Of a stretch of DNA of 64,000 nucleotides, positions 45,464 to 52,861 are shown piece by piece. Every line of letters starts with the position of its first letter. Within the stretch, counting starts at the first letter, position 1. Under the pieces are notes generated by a model that did no database searches, was not told the DNA's origin, and saw only the letters and a list, made by a program, of their open reading frames with translations. The stretch is taken from NCBI GenBank assembly GCA_035633215.1, contig DASQFI010000049.1:4780-68779 (forward strand), read 5' to 3'. This stretch comes from DASQFI01 sp035633215 (GTDB lineage Bacteria > Acidobacteriota > Vicinamibacteria > Vicinamibacterales > SCN-69-37). A program made the translations under genes and the position numbers.

Positions 45464-46888
45464 GTGCACCTTCGCATCCGCCTGCTCCTCGCGGCGCTCA
45501 TCGTGGCCCTGCCCGCGGCATTGCTGCTGTACTGGATTGTCGAGCGCGTTCGCGATGGCGATGCGGAGGAGACGCTCGAGCGCGTCTCGGCCGCGCAGTT
45601 GACCGAAATCTCGCGCGAGAGCTGCGAATCCGATCCGCGCTGGTTCCTGGCCGGTCCGCGCACGGGCCGGCCAACGGCAGAGGAGCGGACCCAGCCCGAT
45701 GCCGACGTGCGGCTGCCGCGTCCGAGCGCGGCGGAGATGCCGTTCGAGTTTTTCGCCTACGACGAGAATTTTCTCGGCAGCAGCTCGGCGTCGCCGAGAT
45801 TTCCGGAAGATTTCAAGCGCGTGTTTCGCGGGTCGGCGTCCGTGCGCGAGGCAACGGGCCGTTATGAATCGAGTCGCGGCACTGGACTCCAGATCGCGCG
45901 ACTGACGGGTTGGTCGCCTGGACCGTGCGCGATCCTGCTCTTCCGCGCGCAGCCGTTGTCGAATCATCGAGTCAAGGGGCTGGCGCTCTTCACGACGTTC
46001 TTCCTCATGAGCTTCGCGGTCGCCGCGCTCGCCGGCTACCCGATCGTCGCGCGAGTTCGACGATTGACGAAGGCGGCGCGCGAGTCAGCACGGCAGGATT
46101 ACTCGTCGATGGCGCCGATCAGCGGCGCGGACGAAATCAGCTCGCTCGGGTTTGTCTTCAACGAAGCCGCGGCCGACATCCGCCGGCGCGCGACGGACGC
46201 GACCGATCGCGAAGAGGCCCTGCGGCGCTACGTCACGAACACGACCGAGGACGTGGCGCAGCCGCTGGCCGCGCTCGAATCGACCCTTGCCGATCTCGAG
46301 AAGAGCGACGGACTCCCCGCCGCGGCACGCGACCAACTGCGCCAGTCGATCCGCGAAGCGCATCGTCTGGTGTCGCGACTGACGAACCTCGCGTCGGTCG
46401 CCGCACTTCGGACCAGCGCCGATCGCTCGCTTCGCGAGCCGATCGACATGAACGCGCTCGTCGAGCGCGTCGTTCGGAAACACGATGCGCTCGCGCGCGC
46501 GCTCGATGTGCGGATCGAGCACGCGGTTCCCGCCAGGAACGTCGTCTTCTCGGCCGATCCCGCGCTGATCGAGCAGGCGGTCACGAACGTCGTCGGCAAC
46601 GCCGTGCTCTACAGCAACCCCGGCGGCCAGGTGCAGGTCGAGCTCAAGGGCTACGAGCGCGACAACAGGTTCTCGCTCCGGGTGACCGACACGGGCCCCG
46701 GCGTCTCCGACGAGGAATTTGCCGGCCTCACCGCGAACCGCCGGTTCCGTGGCGACGAAGGCCGCACGCGCCGCCCAGGTGGCCGCGGCCTCGGCCTCGC
46801 CATCGCCCGCGAAGTCGCCGACCGCTTCGGCCTCCAACTCGATCTCCGCCGCCCGTCATCCGGTGGATTCGAGGTGCAGCTGGGGTAA
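45464..46888 (+). CDS. Histidine-kinase-like sensor lacking the phospho-acceptor His
   Basis: 474 residues from GTG 45464. Two membrane helices (about 7-25 and 173-193) enclose an extracytoplasmic region; then a HAMP-like stretch and the dimerisation helix. At the place of the H-box it reads TTEDVAQPL with Glu262 where His is expected. The ATPase boxes are intact: N-box around N375-N379, G1 DTGPG (409-413), G2 GRGLGLA (440-446). It may bind ATP without autophosphorylation at His, or act on a partner. No response regulator adjoins. Confidence 0.85.
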   Translation: MHLRIRLLLAALIVALPAALLLYWIVERVRDGDAEETLERVSAAQLTEISRESCESDPRWFLAGPRTGRPTAEERTQPDADVRLPRPSAAEMPFEFFAYDENFLGSSSASPRFPEDFKRVFRGSASVREATGRYESSRGTGLQIARLTGWSPGPCAILLFRAQPLSNHRVKGLALFTTFFLMSFAVAALAGYPIVARVRRLTKAARESARQDYSSMAPISGADEISSLGFVFNEAAADIRRRATDATDREEALRRYVTNTTEDVAQPLAALESTLADLEKSDGLPAAARDQLRQSIREAHRLVSRLTNLASVAALRTSADRSLREPIDMNALVERVVRKHDALARALDVRIEHAVPARNVVFSADPALIEQAVTNVVGNAVLYSNPGGQVQVELKGYERDNRFSLRVTDTGPGVSDEEFAGLTANRRFRGDEGRTRRPGGRGLGLAIAREVADRFGLQLDLRRPSSGGFEVQLG

Positions 46889-46910
46889 GCTGTCCACCTC
46901 CCTCACCGAA

Positions 46911-47522
46911 ATGGCTGCACCTGTGAACGGACATCTGCACCGCCGGACCCTGCTGCAGTTCCTGGCGGCCGCGATCGCGGCGTCGCCGCTCGGGCGGCTG
47001 AGGCTGTTCGCGCAGACGCCGCCGATCACCGATGCGCAGACAGTCACGCTCAAGGCAATCGCCGAGGTGGTCCTGCCCAATGCGGTGAGTCGCGAGGATC
47101 GCGATCGCATCGTGACCGCGTTCGTCGCATGGGTGCGCGACTACAAAGAGGGCGCGGATATGGGCCACGGCTACGGCTCCTCGACGCTCCGACAAGCCTC
47201 GGGGGCCTCGCCGGCCGCGCGATATCCAGCGCAGTTCGCGGCGCTTGACGATGCCGCGAAAGCGGCAGGCGCGGCGTCGTTTGTGGCGATGCCTCTGGAT
47301 GCCAGGCGCGCCGCGATCGAGGCGGCGCTGAACGGACCGCAGCCGGTGAATCGTCTGCCGGCACAACCGACCGGCCAGAGTCTGATCGCCGACTTCATGG
47401 GGTTTTACTTCACCAGCTCGGACGCCTGGGATCTCGCGTATCAGGCGCAGATCGGACGAGATCGCTGCCGCACGCTCGATGGCTCCGATCAAGCGCCCGA
47501 GCCGCTCGGACGATCCTTCTGA
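46911..47522 (+). CDS. Gluconate 2-dehydrogenase subunit 3-like protein
   Basis: 203 residues from ATG 46911. A Tat-like signal (HRRTLLQFLAAA) precedes the small subunit 3 fold (LKAIAEVVLPN, GFYFTSSDAW). Partner subunit of FAD-dependent dehydrogenases; its Tat signal usually exports the folded complex. The GMC oxidoreductase starts two bases downstream, as in gluconate and glucose dehydrogenase operons. The in-frame extension up to 46719 is shadow. Confidence 0.8.
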   Translation: MAAPVNGHLHRRTLLQFLAAAIAASPLGRLRLFAQTPPITDAQTVTLKAIAEVVLPNAVSREDRDRIVTAFVAWVRDYKEGADMGHGYGSSTLRQASGASPAARYPAQFAALDDAAKAAGAASFVAMPLDARRAAIEAALNGPQPVNRLPAQPTGQSLIADFMGFYFTSSDAWDLAYQAQIGRDRCRTLDGSDQAPEPLGRSF

Positions 47523-47523
47523 C

Positions 47524-49101
47524 ATGGCCCGTTACGAAGCCGATGTCGTGATCATCGGCGGTGGGATCACCGCCGCGATGGTGGCCGAAAAGCTCTTCGA
47601 GCTTCGCCCGAACTGGTCCCTCATCGTTGTCGAAGCGGGGAAGCGGCTGTTCGACTTCGAGAATCGATTCGAGTACCGGCAGCGCAGTCTCGACTACGGC
47701 GAGAATCAGTGGCCCGGCGATTTCGTTGCCGACCAGGCCGCGCGCGGCGTGGTTTCGCGGACGATGGCGGTCGGCGGCTCGGCGCTGCACTGGGGCGGCG
47801 TGTGCAATCGATTTTCCGAGGAAGACACGCGGCTGAAATCGCTCTACGGCCTTGCCGCGGACTGGCCGATCGAATGGAAGGAGCTCGAGCGCTTCTATTG
47901 CGAGGCCGAGCGGCGCCTCGGCGTCTCAGGCGAGCAGAGTCCGCTGCCGGAAGACTGGCGCTCCGAACCGTACCCGATGCCGGCGATGACGATGAGCTAC
48001 AACCTGAAGCAGCTCAAGTCATGGGCCGAGCACAGCGGGATCAAGTTCTGGACGACGCCGCAGGCCAAGAATACCGTGGAGGGATACGGCGGCCGCGGGC
48101 GTTGCCGGCGTTGCAATACGTGCGAGATCTGTCCGACTGGCGCGCGTTACTCGCCCGACTGGACATTCAAGCAACTTCTGGCCGCGAAGAAACTTCAGCT
48201 CCACGACCAGACGCTCGTGCGCAAGCTCGTCCTGGATGAACGGACGCCGCGAATCGCGTCCGCGCAGGCGGTGCGGGAAGACGGCGCCGACAACAACGTC
48301 GAGTATCGGGCACGCACGTTCGTGCTGGCGTCGGGCTATTGCTGGAGTCCGCACCTTCTGCTGCTCTCGGCCAGCTCACGTTTCCCGAACGGGCTCGCGA
48401 ACTCGTCGGATCATGTCGGCCGCTACATGACGGGCCACCTCGCGTATCAGACGACGATCGATCTGGATTTGAAGATCTTCCCCGGCATGAACGATCAGCA
48501 CAGCCTGATCTCACGGGAGTTTTTCCGGTGCCGGCCGGATCGTTCTTACGTCCGCCACGATCTTCGCGTCTGGGAAAACGCCGGCGGGCGAGGTCCGCAG
48601 CTGCGCGACGCGGAAGGCAAGCTGCTGCTGGGCGACGCGCTGATGGCGGACTGGCGCAAACGCACGACCCGCGGCACCGCGCGCGTGCGAGGCTATTTCG
48701 ACGTGCACCCCGATCGGGACAGCCGCCTCACGCTCGACACCGCCGCGAAAAACCGCTGGGGCGATTCGTTGCCGGTCATCCAGCATCGGATCGATGCGGC
48801 GTCGCAGGCGCGTCAGGCCGCCACCCGGGAACATTTGCAGGGCGTTTTCACGCAGCTGGCCAAGGCCGGCGACGGCAGGATGGGCAACGTCGGCGCTCTC
48901 AATTATCAGGACCATCCCGCCGGCGGCTGCCGGATGGGCTCCGATCCGGCGACGAGCGTCGTCAACACCTTCGGCCGGACCCACGATCACGAGAATCTGT
49001 TCGTGGTCGGATCCCCGACGCTGCCGACCGGCGGCTGCACGAACGGGACGCTCACGTTCGTGGCATTGGCGCTGAGATCTGTGGAGGAGATAGCGAAGTG
49101 A
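47524..49101 (+). CDS. GMC-family FAD-dependent dehydrogenase, catalytic subunit
   Basis: 525 residues. FAD-binding VVIIGGGITAA at the start, and the GMC C-terminus HPAGGCRMGSDPATSVV with the active-site His region, then TLPTGG. Without its own signal peptide it probably leaves through the Tat signal of subunit 3. A cysteine cluster CRRCNTCEIC near residues 195-204 recalls the Fe-S site of related glucose dehydrogenases, feeding electrons to a cytochrome. Stop-to-start gap with subunit 3 is one base. Confidence 0.9.
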   Translation: MARYEADVVIIGGGITAAMVAEKLFELRPNWSLIVVEAGKRLFDFENRFEYRQRSLDYGENQWPGDFVADQAARGVVSRTMAVGGSALHWGGVCNRFSEEDTRLKSLYGLAADWPIEWKELERFYCEAERRLGVSGEQSPLPEDWRSEPYPMPAMTMSYNLKQLKSWAEHSGIKFWTTPQAKNTVEGYGGRGRCRRCNTCEICPTGARYSPDWTFKQLLAAKKLQLHDQTLVRKLVLDERTPRIASAQAVREDGADNNVEYRARTFVLASGYCWSPHLLLLSASSRFPNGLANSSDHVGRYMTGHLAYQTTIDLDLKIFPGMNDQHSLISREFFRCRPDRSYVRHDLRVWENAGGRGPQLRDAEGKLLLGDALMADWRKRTTRGTARVRGYFDVHPDRDSRLTLDTAAKNRWGDSLPVIQHRIDAASQARQAATREHLQGVFTQLAKAGDGRMGNVGALNYQDHPAGGCRMGSDPATSVVNTFGRTHDHENLFVVGSPTLPTGGCTNGTLTFVALALRSVEEIAK

Positions 49102-49111
49102 AGTGAGGAAA

Positions 49112-49162
49112 GACCTCGGGTTTCGTTTCTTGAAGTTCAAAGCAGAAGCGAAACCCGAGGTC
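49112..49162. terminator. Inverted-repeat terminator between convergent genes
   Basis: Stem GACCTCGGGTTTCGTTTCT (49112-49130) pairs with its complement at 49144-49162 with one mismatch, over a 13-base loop. Same core as the 20549-20605 hairpin. It is right between the GMC gene and the convergent ABC permease gene, but lacks a long T run. Confidence 0.7.
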
Positions 49163-49163
49163 G

Positions 49164-50783
49164 CTACCCCTCAAACTCCAGCCCAGCCGTCTGCGCCTCG
49201 ATCCGCAGGCGAGTGAACCGGTCGATGAGCAGACTCAACAGAACCAACCCCGCAATTCCTGCGACGGTGACCGCTGTGCTGCGGTAAATCAGCGGCGCCA
49301 GGTGCGGCAGCACGCTCGCGACTATGACGACGAGCACGATGATCCCGAATACCCGGGTCGAGGCGGAGCCTTTCACCATCGGCTTCGCGAACGGCAATTC
49401 AGGTTCGACGAAAGTCACGATCTGCAGGACGAGGTGACTCACGAGCGTGATCACGAGCAGATGCACGGCGACGTGCAGGACGTTCGTCGAGAAGTAGGCC
49501 AGCACCAGACCCACCAACGCGAGGTAGGGCAGGAGGAACGTGACGACCAGGATGTTCTTCGACGATTGAACGACGCGCACGCGGTCGGCCGGCGTCGCGA
49601 AGAAGATCCAGGACGCGCGATACGCGTCACTTCGCGAGAGATTCAGCTTCAGCATCGTCGGAAACATCATCACGGCGATCGTGATCATCGACATGCCCTG
49701 GCCAACGTCGCCCTCGACGAACGGATCGCCGATGCCGCCATCCTGGAGGCCCATCAGGAGATAGACGATCGTCAGCGGCAGGATCGTGAGCACGCCCATC
49801 CGGAACTTCAGGTCGTTCCGAAACTGGCTTCGGACGAGCAGCGCGACCGCGCGGGCTTCGTCGCGAGCGAAGAGGAACCCCGGCCGGCGCGCACGTGCGG
49901 GTGCGGCAGGAGCCGAGACCGTGGTGAGGGCGGCGAGCCGATCCGCGTATTCGAGCGACAGCCGGCCGCTCAACGCCGTCGCCAGCGCCGCGATGACGAC
50001 GAGTGATGCGAGGACCGGAATGATCTCGAGCGCCGAAGCGCGGCCCGAGGCCAGCTCGAGGTAGCTGGCGAACCAGGCGGGCGGAAAGAGCAGCAGCCAC
50101 GGCGATTTCGGCAACTCGAGCTGGGCGACCACGCCGACCTGCAGCACGCGCGACAGCATGAAGTACCCGCCATAGACCACGAAGCTCAACAGGAATTGCA
50201 CGTACGACAGCACCCGTTTCAACCGCTGCGGTCCGACCGTGCGGACGAGCCAGCCGTACGCCACCACCATCAGCAGCGCGGTGGACACGGACGCGATGTA
50301 GATCGCCACCACGGCCGCCAGGCCGACGGAGCCGCCGTATCTCAGAAAGAACGAGACGATCGGCAGATACGAAAACACCGTCGTCATGGCTGTCGTGTAG
50401 ACGAGGACGTTGGCGAGCCGCGCGGCGAAATACGTCCGCGAGGTCACCGGCCGGAACCCGAGGATCGCGTGGTCGTCGGGCGACGCGATGGCCGCGTTGT
50501 GATCAAGCAGCGCGGCGGTCGCGACCATGAACATGACGTAGCTCAGGGCGATGGTCCCGGCCAGAAACAGATCGCGGGTGAGCCAGACGACGAAGGCGAT
50601 CCCGGCGCCCATGAACGAGTAGAAGAGGAACTGGCCGATCAGTTGGGCATACGCTTTGACTTCCTGGTGGCCAAAATGGGCCGCGCCAAGGCGAGACGCG
50701 CGGAGGTCGATGCGCAGCGCCGTTTTGGTCAGCATCTTCCAGTGGTCGTAGTCGACGCCGAAGGCTTCGAACAGGCGTGCCAA
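49164..50783 (-). CDS. ABC transporter permease
   Basis: 539 residues from TTG 50783, two bases after the ATPase gene stops. About 12 hydrophobic segments (GAGIAFVVWLTRDLFLAGTIALS in part, VLVYTTAMTTVFSYLPIVSFFL in part), so large for an ABC-2 permease, perhaps a fused double unit. Probably exports a lipid, peptide or antibiotic; substrate unknown. The longer reading (to 51644) passes out of frame through the ATPase gene and is rejected. Confidence 0.82.
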   Translation of the reverse strand: MARLFEAFGVDYDHWKMLTKTALRIDLRASRLGAAHFGHQEVKAYAQLIGQFLFYSFMGAGIAFVVWLTRDLFLAGTIALSYVMFMVATAALLDHNAAIASPDDHAILGFRPVTSRTYFAARLANVLVYTTAMTTVFSYLPIVSFFLRYGGSVGLAAVVAIYIASVSTALLMVVAYGWLVRTVGPQRLKRVLSYVQFLLSFVVYGGYFMLSRVLQVGVVAQLELPKSPWLLLFPPAWFASYLELASGRASALEIIPVLASLVVIAALATALSGRLSLEYADRLAALTTVSAPAAPARARRPGFLFARDEARAVALLVRSQFRNDLKFRMGVLTILPLTIVYLLMGLQDGGIGDPFVEGDVGQGMSMITIAVMMFPTMLKLNLSRSDAYRASWIFFATPADRVRVVQSSKNILVVTFLLPYLALVGLVLAYFSTNVLHVAVHLLVITLVSHLVLQIVTFVEPELPFAKPMVKGSASTRVFGIIVLVVIVASVLPHLAPLIYRSTAVTVAGIAGLVLLSLLIDRFTRLRIEAQTAGLEFEG

Positions 50784-50785
50784 TC

Positions 50786-51553
50786 TCAAACCCGCTCGAG
50801 CGAGGCGAGGAAGTCGGCGGTTACCTGCCCGACGTCGCGGACGCCCGTCAGCCGGCTGAACGCCTCTTCGAGGGTGGACGCGCCGACGGCGTCGCGAATC
50901 TCCGCCGACGTGCCGGACGTGACCTGGCGGCCGTGGTTGATGATGAAGATACGCGTGCAGATGCGCTCGACGACCTCGAGAATGTGCGACGAGAACATGA
51001 TGGTCTTGCCCTGCGACGCCATCTTCTTCAGCAGCTCTTTGACGACCATGGCCGTGTTCGCGTCCAGGCCGTCGAGCGGCTCGTCGAGGATCAGCACGTC
51101 CGGCCGGTGAATCAGCGCGGCGGCCAGCACGACCTTCTGCCGCATGCCCTTCGAGAACTCGTGCAGTCGCTGCCCGGCGACCGTTGCGAGTCCGAACAGA
51201 TCGAGCAGCTCGCTTCGGCGGGTCGCGCTCGATTTCGGATCGAGGTGATGCAGGCAGGAGACGAGCTCGAGGTATTCCGTCGCCGTCAGGCTGTCGTAGA
51301 GCGCGGGCGTCTCGGGCACGTACCCGACGCGCTTCTTGACCTCGAGCGGCTGGCTGACGACGTCGAAGCCGGCGACGAGCGCGCGGCCGGATGCCGGCTG
51401 GATGAGGCCCGTGAGGATCTTGACCGTCGTGGACTTGCCCGCGCCGTTCGGTCCCAGGAACCCGAGGATCTCGCCGGGTTCCGCGCGGAGGTTGAGATCG
51501 ATGACCGCCGGCTTGCCGTTGTAGTCCTTGAAGAGATGTTCGGTGAGGATCAC
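50786..51553 (-). CDS. ABC transporter ATP-binding protein
   Basis: 255 residues from GTG 51553. Walker A GPNGAGKST, signature FSKGMRQKV, Walker B VLILDEP with Asp/Glu, and a switch His in FSSHILE. Partner of the permease two bases downstream. Its GTG overlaps the last four bases of the M20 peptidase gene (GTGA), so translation is coupled. Confidence 0.94.
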   Translation of the reverse strand: MILTEHLFKDYNGKPAVIDLNLRAEPGEILGFLGPNGAGKSTTVKILTGLIQPASGRALVAGFDVVSQPLEVKKRVGYVPETPALYDSLTATEYLELVSCLHHLDPKSSATRRSELLDLFGLATVAGQRLHEFSKGMRQKVVLAAALIHRPDVLILDEPLDGLDANTAMVVKELLKKMASQGKTIMFSSHILEVVERICTRIFIINHGRQVTSGTSAEIRDAVGASTLEEAFSRLTGVRDVGQVTADFLASLERV

Positions 51554-52830
51554 GTCCCCGCCAGGGCGAGCAGCAGCACGAGCGCGCTCTGAATGCCGCG
51601 CAGGCTCGACGTTTTCTCGACGTCGATCCACTCGTCGAGCGCATGCGAGCGCCCGCCCCGGCCGCCCGAGTCGATGGTGATCGCCGGAATGCCGAGGCTG
51701 ATGGGGACGTTCGAGTCGGTGCTGCTCGAGCTGTACGTCGGCGTCATCCCGGCCGCGCGAATTGCCGCCGCCGCGGTCCGCACCAGCAGCGAGTCTCTCG
51801 GCGTCTGACCGGTCGGTCGATCGCCGACCAGTTTCAGATCCAGCTGGACCGGGCCGAGCCTCGTCGATCGCGCCTTGTTCTCTTCGGCGACCGCCTCGTT
51901 CAGGATGCCGATGAAGACCTCGTTGACCTTCTCGAGCTCGGCGCGCGATTCCGATCGCATGTCCACTTCCATCCAGCTCTCGAACGGAATCGAGTTGACC
52001 GACGTGCCACCGCCCATCACCCCGACGTTGAACGTCGTCTTCGGCGACGCCGGGACCTGGATTCTTCCGAACTTCTGGATGGCGTTTCCCATCGCGAATG
52101 CTGGACTCACGAGGCCGAAGGCCCCGTAGCTGTGTCCGCCAGGTCCCTTGAACGTCGCACGATACCGCTTGCTGCCGACGGCACCGTGCGTGATGTCGTC
52201 GCCGCCGCCCGCGCCGTCCATCGAGATGAACGTCTTGATGCGGTCCTTGTAGGGGCCTTTCAAGAAGAGGTGCTTCATGCCTCGCAGGTCGCCGAGTCCT
52301 TCTTCGCCGACGTCGCCGACAAAGAGAATGTCGCTCTGCGTGCGGATGCCGGCCGCGTCCATCGCGCGGATCATCGCCAGCAACACGGCCAGCGAGCGCG
52401 TGTCGTCGCCGATGCCTGGCGCGGCGAGCCGCGTGCCGTCACGTTTGACCTTGACGTCGGTGCCTTCGGGAAACACGGTGTCGAGGTGCGCCGCAATCGC
52501 GATCAGCGGGCCGCCGCCGGTCCCGAGGCGCAGGCCCATGACGTTGCCTTCCGCGTCGCGCTCGACGTTCGACAGACCGGCGGCGCGCAGCATGTCCAGA
52601 TACGCGGCGCCTCGTGCGTCCTCTTTGAATGGCGGAGCTGGGATTTCGGTGAGCTGGATGATCTCTGCCACGAGGCGGTCATGGTCCTTGTCGATCGCCG
52701 CCAGCGCCGCCTTGAATTTCGGATCGTCGATGACCCGCTTGACGGCGTCATCGGGCGACGGGGCCTGGATCCAGCCGACGAGGCTGACGACGCACAACGG
52801 CAACGCGACAAAGCGTGTGAAGCGTTTCAT
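51550..52830 (-). CDS. Secreted M20 family metallopeptidase
   Basis: 426 residues. Signal peptide MKRFTRFVALPLCVVSLVGWIQA (in part). Metal-site residues: AHLDTVF (His-Asp), GIGDD, GEEGLGD (catalytic and metal Glu), and SHALDEW near the end. The lid domain (about 200-320, GPGGHSYG) is present. It hydrolyses dipeptides or acyl-amino acids in the periplasm. Last four bases overlap the downstream ABC ATPase gene. Confidence 0.9.
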   Translation of the reverse strand: MKRFTRFVALPLCVVSLVGWIQAPSPDDAVKRVIDDPKFKAALAAIDKDHDRLVAEIIQLTEIPAPPFKEDARGAAYLDMLRAAGLSNVERDAEGNVMGLRLGTGGGPLIAIAAHLDTVFPEGTDVKVKRDGTRLAAPGIGDDTRSLAVLLAMIRAMDAAGIRTQSDILFVGDVGEEGLGDLRGMKHLFLKGPYKDRIKTFISMDGAGGGDDITHGAVGSKRYRATFKGPGGHSYGAFGLVSPAFAMGNAIQKFGRIQVPASPKTTFNVGVMGGGTSVNSIPFESWMEVDMRSESRAELEKVNEVFIGILNEAVAEENKARSTRLGPVQLDLKLVGDRPTGQTPRDSLLVRTAAAAIRAAGMTPTYSSSSTDSNVPISLGIPAITIDSGGRGGRSHALDEWIDVEKTSSLRGIQSALVLLLALAGT

Positions 52831-52861
52831 GCTGAACCTCTGGGCGACCGCTCTCGATACG

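Noticed and set aside
49164..51644. An 826-residue ABC transporter that fuses ATPase and permease
   Set aside because: The first 290 residues are an out-of-frame reading of the ATPase gene (arginine-rich). Separate ATPase (GTG 51553) and permease (TTG 50783) genes fit better.
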